Source: CAZOSF01 sp964582415 (GTDB taxonomy: Bacteria; Bacteroidota; Bacteroidia; Flavobacteriales; Flavobacteriaceae). Taken from it: a DNA stretch of 25,488 nt. Under the pieces are notes generated by a model that was given only the letters and a program-made list of their open reading frames with translations, was not told where the DNA came from and did no database searches. Positions 7,158 to 15,612 of the stretch are shown here, one piece after another. The DNA lies in the NCBI GenBank assembly GCA_964582415.1, contig CAZOSF010000033.1:1-25488 (forward strand), given 5' to 3'. The position numbers and the translations under genes are program-made. Position 1 is the first letter of the stretch. The number at the start of each line of letters is the position of its first letter.

Positions 7158-9542
7158 TTAGTGATTTACTAAATCTTCTTGATTTCTAAAGACCAGATTA
7201 TCGTCAAAACTATCCAATAGAATAATACTATCGGTACTCACTTTGCCGCTAAGAATTTCTTTAGAGAGCTCGTTAAGCACTTCCTTCTGGATAACACGTT
7301 TCACGGGACGGGCACCATATTGAGGATCAAATCCTCGTTTGGCCAGATAGCTAATGGCATCCTGTGTGGCATCCATCGTGATGTGTTGTTTGGCCAACAT
7401 TTTGGTTACGCCTTTCAATTGCAATTCAACAATGCGTCGAATGTCTTTTTCTGAAAGCGGAGTAAACATGATGATGTCATCAATTCGGTTTAAGAATTCG
7501 GGTCGAACCGATTGTTTCAACAATCCAAGCACTTCCACTTTAGCAGCCTCCATGGCAGTATCCAAGTCCTTCATGGTGTCAAATTTCTCCTGAATGATAT
7601 GGCTACCCATATTACTGGTCATGATGATAATTGTATTCCTAAAATCGGCCAATCGTCCTTTGTTGTCGGTTAGACGGCCTTCATCCAACACTTGCAACAA
7701 GATGTTGAAAGTATCTGGGTGGGCTTTTTCAATCTCATCGAGCAACACAACAGAATACGGTTTACGTCGAACGGCTTCCGTAAGTTGTCCGCCCTCGTCA
7801 TAGCCCACATATCCTGGAGGAGCACCAACCAATCGACTCACACTATGACGTTCCTGATATTCACTCATATCGATTCGCGTCATGGCATTTTCATCATCGA
7901 AGAGGTATTCCGCCAAAGCTTTTGCCAATTCGGTTTTACCAACACCTGTGGTTCCCAAGAATAGGAAGGAACCTATCGGTTTTTTAGCATCTTGCAATCC
8001 GGCACGACTTCTTCTNNNNNNNNNNNNNNNNNNNNNNNNNNNNNNNNNNNNNNNNNNNNNNNNNNNNNNNNNNNNNNNNNNNNNNNNNNNNNNNNNNNNN
8101 NNNNNNNNNNNNNNNTCTTCAATTTCCTTTTTGGTGTTTTGAATATTCTCTACAACTTCTTTCTCGCTTTTCCATTTAGCATTTAGTTCGTTCCGTTGTT
8201 CTTTCAAATTAGCCAAGTCGGCAGTAAGGATTTTCAGTTTAGCTTCGTCTTTTTCACGCTTTATCGCCTCAATCTCTATTTCCAATTGCATTATTTTACG
8301 ATCTATAACATCCAATTCCTCGGGTTTGGAGTTGATCTCCATCCGCAATTTGGAAGCGGCTTCATCCATTAAGTCGATGGCCTTATCGGGAAGGAATCGG
8401 TTGGTGATATAGCGTTGCGATAACTCCACGGCGGCGATAATAGCTTCGTCTTTGATACGCACTTTGTGGTGTGTCTCGTATTTTTCCTTGATACCACGTA
8501 AAATCGAAATGGCACTTTCGGTATCTGGTTCGTCTACCATCACCTTTTGGAATCGTCGTTCCAATGCCTTGTCTTTTTCAAAATACTTTTGGTATTCATC
8601 CAAAGTAGTAGCGCCGATGGCACGAAGTTCACCTCTAGCCAACGCTGGTTTTAAGATATTGGCAGCATCCATAGCACCTTGTCCACCACCGGCTCCAACA
8701 AGGGTATGAATTTCATCGATGAATAAAACAATGTTACCATCACTGGAGGTTACCTCCTTGATTACGGCCTTCAGTCGTTCTTCAAATTCGCCTTTATATT
8801 TTGCACCAGCAATAAGTGCCCCCATATCCAAAGAATAGATTTCTTTTGATTTAAGGTTCTCCGGAACGTCCCCATCTACGATACGGTGTGCCAGTCCTTC
8901 AGCGATGGCTGTTTTACCCGTACCAGGTTCACCCACGAGCATGGGGTTGTTTTTTGTCCTACGGGAAAGAATTTGAAGAATACGACGAATTTCTTCATCA
9001 CGACCAATTACGGGATCCAATTTTCCCTCTCTCGCCAATTGGTTGAGGTTCTTGGCGTATTTGTTAAGGGCATTGTATGTCTCTTCCGCACTTTGTGAAG
9101 TTACACGATCCCCTTTACGCAGTTCCTCAACAGCAGCTTTTATGGCTTTTTCGGTGACCCCTTGGTCTTTTAAACTTTGAGCAATCTGACTTTTCGAATT
9201 GAATATTGCCAATAGTAAATGCTCGATGCTCACATATTCATCGTTCATCTTTTTCGCGATGATGCTAGCTTCGTTAAGTGTTTTACTAGCTTCACGAGAA
9301 AGCATGATTTCGCCCCCAGAAACTTTTGGATAACTCTCCAGTTGTTTGGTGAGTACCTGTTGCAATAGGGGAACGTTCACGTTCAATTTTTTGAGGATAA
9401 ATGGAGTTACGTTTTCATCCACCTCAAAAATGGCTTGTAGCAAATGTTCGTTTTCAATTTGCTGATGGCCCAACCCTTGAGCAAGCTGTTGTGCTTGCTG
9501 CACGGCTTCCTGCGATTTTATCGTATAATTATTAAAGTTCAT
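7158..9542 (-). CDS. clpB: ATP-dependent chaperone ClpB (interrupted by N gap)
   Basis: Hsp100 disaggregase that, with DnaK, threads aggregated proteins through a hexameric ring. From ATG 9542 (MNFNNYTIKSQEA) the order is: Clp N-domain repeats 1-145; NBD1 with Walker A GEPGTGKT 204-211, Walker B LFIDE around 273-277 and pore loop AKYKGEFEER; the coiled-coil middle domain from about 400. At residue 475 the sequence enters the 100-N run. It resumes at RRSRAGLQD with NBD2 Walker A GTTGVGKT, VLLDEIEKAH, sensor GARP and the C-terminal domain. About 108 family residues are missing against 33 codons of N, so the gap is under-sized; with them the protein would be close to 868 residues. Starts further upstream at 9548 or 9587 lack family sequence. 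It follows corA by 102 nt and has its own terminator. Confidence 0.96.
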   Translation of the reverse strand: MNFNNYTIKSQEAVQQAQQLAQGLGHQQIENEHLLQAIFEVDENVTPFILKKLNVNVPLLQQVLTKQLESYPKVSGGEIMLSREASKTLNEASIIAKKMNDEYVSIEHLLLAIFNSKSQIAQSLKDQGVTEKAIKAAVEELRKGDRVTSQSAEETYNALNKYAKNLNQLAREGKLDPVIGRDEEIRRILQILSRRTKNNPMLVGEPGTGKTAIAEGLAHRIVDGDVPENLKSKEIYSLDMGALIAGAKYKGEFEERLKAVIKEVTSSDGNIVLFIDEIHTLVGAGGGQGAMDAANILKPALARGELRAIGATTLDEYQKYFEKDKALERRFQKVMVDEPDTESAISILRGIKEKYETHHKVRIKDEAIIAAVELSQRYITNRFLPDKAIDLMDEAASKLRMEINSKPEELDVIDRKIMQLEIEIEAIKREKDEAKLKILTADLANLKEQRNELNAKWKSEKEVVENIQNTKKEIEXXXXXXXXXXXXXXXXXXXXXXXXXXXXXXXXXXRRSRAGLQDAKKPIGSFLFLGTTGVGKTELAKALAEYLFDDENAMTRIDMSEYQERHSVSRLVGAPPGYVGYDEGGQLTEAVRRKPYSVVLLDEIEKAHPDTFNILLQVLDEGRLTDNKGRLADFRNTIIIMTSNMGSHIIQEKFDTMKDLDTAMEAAKVEVLGLLKQSVRPEFLNRIDDIIMFTPLSEKDIRRIVELQLKGVTKMLAKQHITMDATQDAISYLAKRGFDPQYGARPVKRVIQKEVLNELSKEILSGKVSTDSIILLDSFDDNLVFRNQEDLVNH
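8016..8115. other. Assembly gap, 100 N, inside clpB
   Basis: Exactly 100 N. Both flanks are ClpB in the same frame, but the family has roughly 105-110 residues between these flanks (end of the middle domain and the NBD1-NBD2 linker), so the true gap is nearer 325 bases. Confidence 0.95.
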
Positions 9543-9644
9543 AGTCATTCTTTGTTTCTGAGAGGTACTCTTCAAAAGATGCGCCAATATAAAAAACCGA
9601 CAAAATGACTGAGAAAGAGGGGAGTAGTTAGGACAAATTGTCTC

Positions 9645-10724
9645 TTAAAGCCATTTTTTTCTGCGAAAATAATACAGCATGGCCAGGAAAAGTAGGATCA
9701 TCACCGCCCATACCACATAATAACTGTATTTATAATGCAGCTCCGGCATATGATCGAAATTCATTCCATAAACACCCACAACAAAGGTGAGGGGGATAAA
9801 GATGGTTGCCATGATGGTAAGCACTTTCATAATGCTATTCATCTTGTTGCTTACAGTGGTCATATACATGTCCATAAGCCCCCAGACCATATCTCGATAG
9901 ATTTCGATGTTTTCATTGATCTGAATGATGTGATCGTATACATCACGGAAGAAATCACGTGTTTTCTCTTCCACTAAAGGATGGTCTGTTTTTTCGAGTT
10001 TATGAATTACCTCTCGAAGTGGATAAACGTTTCTTCGAATTCGAAGCACTTCTTTTTTAATAGTCTGAATATCCTGAGGGGTAGATTCAATAGGATTATC
10101 ATCAAACAATTGGTCCTCCAAACTTTCAATGCGTTCCCCAAAATCATCTACGATTGCAAAATAGTTATCGACAATGGTGTCGATAATGGCAAAGGCTAAA
10201 TAATCGGCTTTAGAGTTTCGAATCCTGCTCTCGGGATTTGCGATACGATCCCTTAGGAAATGAAAGATATCTTCATCCACTTCTTGAAAGGTCAAAACAT
10301 AATTGTCGCCCATAACCAAGGAGATATGTTCTACCATAAAATCACCTTGACTATTGAAATAAAGCATTTTAAGGACAACAAAAATATAATCGTCATATTC
10401 CTCAACTTTGGGTCTATGTCCTGTATCCACAATGTCCTCTAAAACCAAGGTATGAAGTCCAAAATATTTCCCCAGTTTTTCGATCTCTTCACTTAAATTC
10501 AAACCATTTACGTTGATCCAGGTAATTTGATCGGTTGTCTTAAATTTGAAAGCTTCCTCGACGCTAGAAACAGAATGGATTTCAAAAGAATCTTTAGAGT
10601 AATCGATAATTTCTATTACGGTCTTTTCACGGTTCTTTTTTCCAACATAGCCTCCCGCACCAGGAGCTTTTCCAATAAATTTGGCTAGGGTCTTTTTCTT
10701 TTTGGTTTTGATGATTCCTTTCAT
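9645..10724 (-). CDS. corA: CorA-family magnesium/cobalt transporter
   Basis: A 359-residue inner-membrane channel of the CorA type, which works as a pentamer for Mg2+ (and Co2+/Ni2+) influx. A long cytoplasmic domain contains the acidic and helical stretch VLEDIVDTGHRPKVEEYDDY and the long stalk helix through RNVYPLREVIHKLEK. Two C-terminal membrane segments follow, about 299-318 and 334-352, with the signature YGMNFDHMPEL at the end of the first; GMN is 320-322, and the acidic MPEL loop is the usual ion-entry loop. The C-terminus RRKKWL is basic, as in the family. The start at 10724 is divergent from ytxJ with 75 nt between them. Identification is secure. Confidence 0.95.
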   Translation of the reverse strand: MKGIIKTKKKKTLAKFIGKAPGAGGYVGKKNREKTVIEIIDYSKDSFEIHSVSSVEEAFKFKTTDQITWINVNGLNLSEEIEKLGKYFGLHTLVLEDIVDTGHRPKVEEYDDYIFVVLKMLYFNSQGDFMVEHISLVMGDNYVLTFQEVDEDIFHFLRDRIANPESRIRNSKADYLAFAIIDTIVDNYFAIVDDFGERIESLEDQLFDDNPIESTPQDIQTIKKEVLRIRRNVYPLREVIHKLEKTDHPLVEEKTRDFFRDVYDHIIQINENIEIYRDMVWGLMDMYMTTVSNKMNSIMKVLTIMATIFIPLTFVVGVYGMNFDHMPELHYKYSYYVVWAVMILLFLAMLYYFRRKKWL

Positions 10725-10771
10725 GTTAGTTAAAGATACTTAAATCGAGCAGTACTTTTTGTAAACAATCT

Positions 10772-10779
10772 TATTTTTG
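10772..10779 (+). promoter_or_regulatory. -7 promoter box for ytxJ
   Basis: TATTTTTG, a perfect match to the Bacteroidota -7 consensus TAnnTTTG, ending 20 nt before the ytxJ ATG. No clear TTG -33 box at the usual distance. Confidence 0.6.
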
Positions 10780-10799
10780 TAGCTTCAAAAATCGTTGCT

Positions 10800-11198
10800 A
10801 TGGGATTTTTTGATCTTTTTGGGAAAAAAGAAAGCTATCAAGAGGAGGGTAATTCATCGAATGTACCCTGGGAAGTTTTGCATTCAATTTCACAATTGGA
10901 TGAAATCGAAAAAATGTCTCACACCACCCCAGTTGTTATCTTCAAACATTCCACTCGTTGTGGTATCAGTAGGTTGGCCTTGCGTTCTTTCGAAAAAGGT
11001 TATGATATTCCTGAAGGAAAAATGCAGGCGTACTATTTGGATTTGTTGGCACATCGCGATGTTTCAGATGAAATTGCCGTACGCTTTCAAGTAATTCATC
11101 AAAGTCCCCAGATCTTGGTCATACGAAACGGACACACCGTGCATCATGCTTCCCACTATACCATTGAGGCCGGAGATTTGGCTAATTTCCTAAATTAA
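10800..11198 (+). CDS. ytxJ: Bacillithiol system redox-active protein YtxJ
   Basis: A 132-residue thioredoxin-fold protein. After the MGFFDLFGKK head it has VVIFKHSTRCGISRLALRSF, with a monothiol C54-G-I-S57 site in place of C-x-x-C, then YYLDLLAHRDVSDEIAVRF and the cis-proline region QSPQILVI. This is the pattern of YtxJ, proposed to act as a bacilliredoxin-like monothiol protein that removes or adds bacillithiol on protein cysteines; bacillithiol occurs in many Flavobacteriia. It should be cytoplasmic. It is transcribed alone from a TATTTTTG promoter and ends at a strong hairpin shared with the converging lipoprotein gene. Identification is good; the in vivo partner is inferred. Confidence 0.88.
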   Translation: MGFFDLFGKKESYQEEGNSSNVPWEVLHSISQLDEIEKMSHTTPVVIFKHSTRCGISRLALRSFEKGYDIPEGKMQAYYLDLLAHRDVSDEIAVRFQVIHQSPQILVIRNGHTVHHASHYTIEAGDLANFLN

Positions 11199-11220
11199 AA
11201 AGCTCCCGAAGGAGCTTTTC
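11197..11220. terminator. Bidirectional terminator between ytxJ and lipoprotein gene
   Basis: AAAAGCTCC-CGAA-GGAGCTTTT, a 9-bp perfect stem with A-run and T-run on either side. It overlaps the ytxJ TAA and abuts the TGA of the converging gene at 11221, so it can stop transcription both ways. Confidence 0.88.
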
Positions 11221-12384
11221 TCAATAGCGGTGGTTCCGTAGAATTTCTTTGAGGCGTTCTTTAATGTCATTTCCAGCGTCGAATACCATTTGCTGACCAG
11301 AAGGGAAAGGAAAAAAATCGTATTTAATAAATTCTAGATCTTCCTCTGTTAGGGCGCGCTTATCACCTTGATACCGAGCAAAGACATTTTCAAAAATAAA
11401 TTCGGTATTTATTGGGTATTGGTTTATTACTTGGTTCCGCGCCAAATCCTTATAAACTGCGAAAGCACCTACTTGAACCGATTTACGTTGCTCCGTATAG
11501 CGAATATTGGCCGTAACGGTAATGTTTTTATCTACTTTAACGGCATTTCCCAGGCTATCCTTAACAATATTCCCGTAGCGATCCCTAAGATATTCCCAAC
11601 CGTCATTGATCACCTTAGATCGTTGGTATTCCTTTTCGAATATACGCTCTGGAGACACTTGAATTTGACGGAAATTTAAATCGATTCCCATGTCATACTG
11701 TATCCCTTGAGCAGGTTTGGAATGATATTCTGTCCAGAAATCATTGATGCCGTAGGTATTGAAATCCAATAAATCCCGCTCCAATTGAAAGGGAATAATT
11801 TGTCCGCTGAAATTATTCAATTTCACAAAGACAAATCGCGTTCCCCTGAAATGTGCTTCCTCCAATTTTTGATCTAAACCTGGATAATTGGACTGAAGGT
11901 TCTTCAAATCACTGAAAAAACCATAAGCTTCACGTGCGTCAAATAGGTTATTTCTATTTAAAAATGCGTTTCCCTGATCGAATAAATAATCGGCAAATGC
12001 TCGCTTCGATTGAATCAGGTCGTGGCCGTAATCCACTAATTCGATATCCAAATTGCGAAAAGCGAGGATGGGTCGGACAAATTCCTGTCTTCGGTCCAAA
12101 TCACAGTATAGATAATAAATTTCACGAGAGTTGATCGGATTGTTCTCCTTTTTCAAAAATTGAAGTCTTCGTAAATCTTCATCCACCGCTTGTTGAAAGG
12201 CAGACTCCAGAAAAGTCACATGAGCGGCACTGTTTTTACCATAAGGGTCTTTCTGTAGTTTTCTAATGGCTAGGTCGATTACCTGTTCGTAATCACCTTG
12301 AGCTAAAAACTTCTGGTTGCGCTTAACACTGCTACAACCTGTAACTAGGAGCAACAGCAGCATGAGGGTAATGGTTGATCTCAT
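11221..12384 (-). CDS. Lipoprotein of unknown function with repeat-like helical N-terminus
   Basis: A 387-residue lipoprotein: MRSTITLMLLLLLVTGC, C17. The first half is helical and TPR-like: GDYEQVIDLAIRKLQKDPY, AAHVTFLESAFQQAVDED, then NNPINSREIYYLYCDLDRRQ and LFDAREAYGFFSDLK. The second half changes character, with strand-like stretches RFVFVKLNNFSG, NITVTANIRYTEQRKSVQVG and NTEFIFENVFARYQGDKRAL, as in a beta-rich periplasmic domain. I recognise it only as a conserved-looking Bacteroidota envelope lipoprotein, not as a named family. It starts 49 nt after the fah stop; an inverted repeat (12393-12436) spans that gap. It may be co-transcribed with fah, but no functional link is evident. Confidence 0.7.
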   Translation of the reverse strand: MRSTITLMLLLLLVTGCSSVKRNQKFLAQGDYEQVIDLAIRKLQKDPYGKNSAAHVTFLESAFQQAVDEDLRRLQFLKKENNPINSREIYYLYCDLDRRQEFVRPILAFRNLDIELVDYGHDLIQSKRAFADYLFDQGNAFLNRNNLFDAREAYGFFSDLKNLQSNYPGLDQKLEEAHFRGTRFVFVKLNNFSGQIIPFQLERDLLDFNTYGINDFWTEYHSKPAQGIQYDMGIDLNFRQIQVSPERIFEKEYQRSKVINDGWEYLRDRYGNIVKDSLGNAVKVDKNITVTANIRYTEQRKSVQVGAFAVYKDLARNQVINQYPINTEFIFENVFARYQGDKRALTEEDLEFIKYDFFPFPSGQQMVFDAGNDIKERLKEILRNHRY

Positions 12385-12392
12385 AGCTGAAA

Positions 12393-12436
12393 TAGTTTGG
12401 TTATAGGAATTGGATTACAAGTGTTGTGCCAAACTA
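12393..12436 (-). repeat. Inverted repeat between fah and downstream lipoprotein gene
   Basis: TAGTTTGG (minus strand, beginning with the fah stop codon at 12436) pairs perfectly with CCAAACTA at 12400-12393, loop 28 nt. Outward GAAA/TTTC can extend the stem past a two-base bulge. There is no T-tract, so it may be an mRNA-stabilising or attenuating structure rather than a simple terminator. Confidence 0.5.
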
Positions 12437-13714
12437 GATTTCCCTAGCGGGTAACACTTTTCCTTTACACTCTCCAAAACCGATGCGTACCTTGTCGTTT
12501 TTACAGTAACCACGGAGGATAACGGTGTCTCCATCGTTGATGAATTTACGTGTGGTTCCATCGTTCAATGTAAGGGGATATTCTCCTTTCCAGGTAAGTT
12601 CCAACATAGAACCGAAGCTGTCTTTCGTAGGGCCTGAAATGGTTCCACTTCCCATCATATCACCACTGCGCACATTACATCCGTTAACGGTGTGGTGGGT
12701 GAGTTGCTGCACCATAGACCAGTACATATACTTAAAATTGGAGCGACATACTACATTTTCGGTCCCTCCCGAAGGTTTGATGATGGCCTCTAAATGAATA
12801 TCGTAATTTTTCTTCCCAGATTGTTGGAGGTAGGGAAGTGGTGTCGGGTTTTGCTCCGGACCTTTCACACGAAAGGGCTCTAAGGCATCTAGGGTGACGA
12901 TCCAAGGAGAGATCGTAGAAGCAAAGTTCTTCCCGAGGAAAGGCCCTAAGGGAACGTATTCCCATGCTTGTATATCCCTAGCGCTCCAGTCATTGAATAG
13001 CACCAATCCGAATATATTTTCTTCTGCTTCATCGATGGGAATCGGTTTTCCAAGATCATTGGAAGCCGTAGTAATAAAGGCCATTTCCAATTCGAAATCC
13101 AACAATTTCGTTGGTCCAAAACCAGGAACCCCGTCTTCTCCGGGTCTGGTTTGCCCATTCGGTCTTCGAATCGGAGTACCACTGGGAACAATAGAAGAAC
13201 TTCTTCCGTGGTAGCCAATCGGAATGTGCAGCCAATTGGGCATCAACGCGTTTTTGGGGTCGCGAAATATGCTTCCCACATTAGTGGCATGTTCCTTACT
13301 GGCGTAAAAATCGGTGTAATCGCCCACATCCACGGGAAGTTGCATTTCTATTTCATCTAAATCGAACAATACTTGCTGTCGGTGTTCGGCATTGTCCCGT
13401 AATTTAGGATTGTCCTCTACAAAGATGTCGGAAATACGTTGACGAACCAGTCGCCATGTTTTTCTACCATCTGCAATAAAATCGTTAAGGCTATCCTGAA
13501 GGAAGATATCATCTGTAAGTTCGATGCCTTTAAAATACCCCAATTGATGTAACGCCCCTAAATCGATAGCTGTATCCCCGATGCGGGTTCCAATGGTGAT
13601 GATGTCATCGCGAGTAAGGAAAACACCAAACGGGATATTCTGGATGGGGAAATCACTGTTTTCGGTGACATTCAACCATGTTTTTCTATTGGGGTCGTTT
13701 ACTTTGGCTGGCAT
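12434..13714 (-). CDS. fahA: Fumarylacetoacetase
   Basis: Hydrolyses fumarylacetoacetate to fumarate and acetoacetate, the last step of tyrosine catabolism through homogentisate. The 426-residue product (human FAH is 419) has the SH3-like N-terminal domain and the FAH fold. Visible catalytic and metal residues: D135 and H142 in DFYASKEHATNVG, E208 and E210 in DFELEMAF, D242 in NDWSARD, K262 in PFLGKNF; GTISGP and GSMLELTWKG supply the later threonine and glutamate. The spacings between these match the human enzyme. The start at 13714 (MPAKVNDPNRKTW) is chosen over the in-frame ATG at 13780 because a TATATTTG promoter box lies between them and family members begin here. It diverges from glyA; no other tyrosine-pathway gene is in the window. 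Confidence 0.97.
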   Translation of the reverse strand: MPAKVNDPNRKTWLNVTENSDFPIQNIPFGVFLTRDDIITIGTRIGDTAIDLGALHQLGYFKGIELTDDIFLQDSLNDFIADGRKTWRLVRQRISDIFVEDNPKLRDNAEHRQQVLFDLDEIEMQLPVDVGDYTDFYASKEHATNVGSIFRDPKNALMPNWLHIPIGYHGRSSSIVPSGTPIRRPNGQTRPGEDGVPGFGPTKLLDFELEMAFITTASNDLGKPIPIDEAEENIFGLVLFNDWSARDIQAWEYVPLGPFLGKNFASTISPWIVTLDALEPFRVKGPEQNPTPLPYLQQSGKKNYDIHLEAIIKPSGGTENVVCRSNFKYMYWSMVQQLTHHTVNGCNVRSGDMMGSGTISGPTKDSFGSMLELTWKGEYPLTLNDGTTRKFINDGDTVILRGYCKNDKVRIGFGECKGKVLPAREI

Positions 13715-13750
13715 AGAATCATTCGTTTTGATTGTTCGTAAAATGTTAAT

Positions 13751-13758
13751 CAAATATA
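13751..13758 (-). promoter_or_regulatory. -7 promoter box for fahA
   Basis: TATATTTG on the minus strand matches TAnnTTTG exactly and ends 36 nt before the chosen fah ATG at 13714. It supports the shorter start. Confidence 0.5.
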
Positions 13759-13790
13759 TAATTTCTTCCCTAGTAACCATAAGCTTTTAG

Positions 13791-13798
13791 TATTTTTG
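13791..13798 (+). promoter_or_regulatory. -7 promoter box for glyA
   Basis: TATTTTTG matches TAnnTTTG exactly and ends 26 nt before the glyA ATG at 13825; no obvious -33 TTG. Confidence 0.6.
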
Positions 13799-13824
13799 GA
13801 CTTTCTTAACTTTTCTGAAAAATA

Positions 13825-15099
13825 ATGGCAAGAGACGAACAGATTTTTGAATTAATCGAAGCGGAAAAAGAACGTCAAATCAACGGTTTGGAACTGATTG
13901 CTTCCGAAAATTTTGTGAGCCCACAAGTGATGGAAGCAGCCGGCAGCGTTCTTACCAACAAGTATGCTGAAGGCTACCCTGGAAAGCGATATTATGGAGG
14001 TTGTGAAATCGTGGATGAGGTAGAACGCATCGCGATCGAACGGGCTAAAACACTTTTCGGTGCAGAATATGCAAATGTACAACCGCACAGTGGGTCGCAA
14101 GCCAATACCGCGGTTTTTGCAGCTTGTTTGGAGCCAGGAGATAAATTCTTGGGATTTGATCTATCGCACGGTGGTCACCTTACCCATGGTAGCCCCGTTA
14201 ATTTCTCAGGTAAACTGTACCATCCTGTTTTTTACGGAGTCGACAAAGAGACCGGCCGATTGGATTATGACACTATCGAAGCCATTGCCATTAAAGAACA
14301 GCCCAAAATGATCATCGCTGGAGCTTCGGCCTATTCTCGCGAAATCGATTACAAAAGATTTCGAGAAATTGCAGATAAGGTTGGGGCAATTTTGTTAGCG
14401 GATATAGCGCATCCTGCCGGCCTAATTGCTAAAGGAATTATCGGGGATCCGATTCCCCATTGCCATGTGGTAACTACCACTACGCACAAAACACTACGAG
14501 GCCCAAGAGGAGGGATGATTCTGATGGGGAAAGACTTCGAAAATCCTTTTGGAATCAAATTGAAAAACGGTTCCCTTCGTATGATGTCGTCTTTGCTGGA
14601 TAGCGGTATTTTCCCAGGAAACCAAGGCGGGCCCTTGGAGCACATTATAGCCGCCAAAGCCATTGCTTTTGGAGAAGCCCTCACCGATGAGTTTTTACAT
14701 TATATGGTGCAGGTGAAGAAAAACGCGGCCGTTATGGCCAAGGCCTTTGTAGAGAAAGGTTATGACATTATCTCTGGGGGTACGGACAATCATATGATGC
14801 TTATCGACTTGCGGAACAAAAATGTTACGGGGAAAGAAGCGGAAGAGGCTTTAGGCAAAGCCGATATTACCGTAAATAAAAATATGGTGCCTTTTGATGA
14901 CAAGTCTCCCTTTGTAACCAGTGGAATTCGAGTTGGAACGGCCGCTATCACCACACGCGGACTAAAGGAATCCGACATGCAAACCATCGTAGACCTTATA
15001 GATTCGGTGATTCAAAATCATGCCGATGAAGCGAAATTGGAGCAAATTGCTGAGCAGGTCAATGAAATGATGGGTCACCGACCTTTATTTCAAATGTAA
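13825..15099 (+). CDS. glyA: Serine hydroxymethyltransferase
   Basis: PLP enzyme that converts serine and tetrahydrofolate to glycine and 5,10-methylene-THF, the main source of one-carbon units. The 424-residue chain has the family landmarks: GLELIASENFVSP near 21-33, NKYAEGYPGKRYYGGCE at 45-61, NVQPHSGSQAN at 84-94, DLSHGGHLTHG at 112-122, the ADIAHPAGL metal/PLP strand near 192-200, and TTTTHKTLRGPRGG with the PLP lysine K222. PGNQGGP and the SGIRVGT loop follow. The length is typical and the protein is complete. It is driven by a TATTTTTG promoter diverging from fah and ends TAA directly against the next gene, in the same frame. Confidence 0.98.
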   Translation: MARDEQIFELIEAEKERQINGLELIASENFVSPQVMEAAGSVLTNKYAEGYPGKRYYGGCEIVDEVERIAIERAKTLFGAEYANVQPHSGSQANTAVFAACLEPGDKFLGFDLSHGGHLTHGSPVNFSGKLYHPVFYGVDKETGRLDYDTIEAIAIKEQPKMIIAGASAYSREIDYKRFREIADKVGAILLADIAHPAGLIAKGIIGDPIPHCHVVTTTTHKTLRGPRGGMILMGKDFENPFGIKLKNGSLRMMSSLLDSGIFPGNQGGPLEHIIAAKAIAFGEALTDEFLHYMVQVKKNAAVMAKAFVEKGYDIISGGTDNHMMLIDLRNKNVTGKEAEEALGKADITVNKNMVPFDDKSPFVTSGIRVGTAAITTRGLKESDMQTIVDLIDSVIQNHADEAKLEQIAEQVNEMMGHRPLFQM

Positions 15100-15612
15100 T
15101 TGGAACTACTGCAAACAGAACGACTCCTACTTAGGCGTCTCACTCTCGATGACGCCTTTTTTATCTATCAATTGCTAAACTCTCCAGGTTGGCTGGCCTT
15201 TATAGGGGACAGGGGAGTAACCACTATTGAGAAGGCAAGGGAATATATCGAGACCAAATATTTTCCTTCCTATGAAAATGGTTTAGGGAATTTCGCTGTG
15301 GTTTTGAAGGAAAATGAAATTCCTATTGGTACCTGTGGTCTTTATAAACGGGATAATTTGGACCATCCAGATATCGGTTTTGCTTTTCTTCCGGAATATT
15401 TTGGAAAAGGGTATGCCTATGAATCGGCTGCGGCGATAAAGGAATATGCCTTTAATGATTTGCAATTGGAAAAGCTCTACGGGTTTACCTTGCCCACTAA
15501 CGAATCCAGTAAAAAGTTGCTTGAAAAATTGGGACTCTCCGCAGAAGGAACTATCACTTTTGAAGATGATCCAGAGGAACTCACCCTGTATGAAATCAAT
15601 CGGCGAGTTTAG
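15100..15612 (+). CDS. GNAT-family N-acetyltransferase, TTG start abutting glyA
   Basis: A 170-residue GNAT acetyltransferase of the RimJ/RimL-like type. The opening ELLQTERLLLRRLTLDDA is the classic first strand and helix; IGTCGLYKRD and DIGFAFLPEYFGKGYAYE supply the core strands and the acetyl-CoA pyrophosphate loop (FGKGYAYE), and KLYGFTLPTNESSKKLLEKLG is the conserved C-terminal part. The only possible start before the first family residues is TTG 15100-15102, directly after the glyA TAA and in the same frame as glyA; there is no ATG and no space for a separate ribosome site, so it should depend on translation coupled to glyA. The acetyl acceptor (ribosomal protein, other protein or small molecule) is unknown. 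Confidence 0.88.
   Translation: MELLQTERLLLRRLTLDDAFFIYQLLNSPGWLAFIGDRGVTTIEKAREYIETKYFPSYENGLGNFAVVLKENEIPIGTCGLYKRDNLDHPDIGFAFLPEYFGKGYAYESAAAIKEYAFNDLQLEKLYGFTLPTNESSKKLLEKLGLSAEGTITFEDDPEELTLYEINRRV

Noticed and set aside
12894..13214. 106-codon frame on the plus strand inside fahA
   Set aside because: Antisense shadow of a well-conserved enzyme; no start signal or family features.
14349..14684. 111-codon minus-strand frame inside glyA
   Set aside because: Antisense shadow of a highly conserved region of serine hydroxymethyltransferase.
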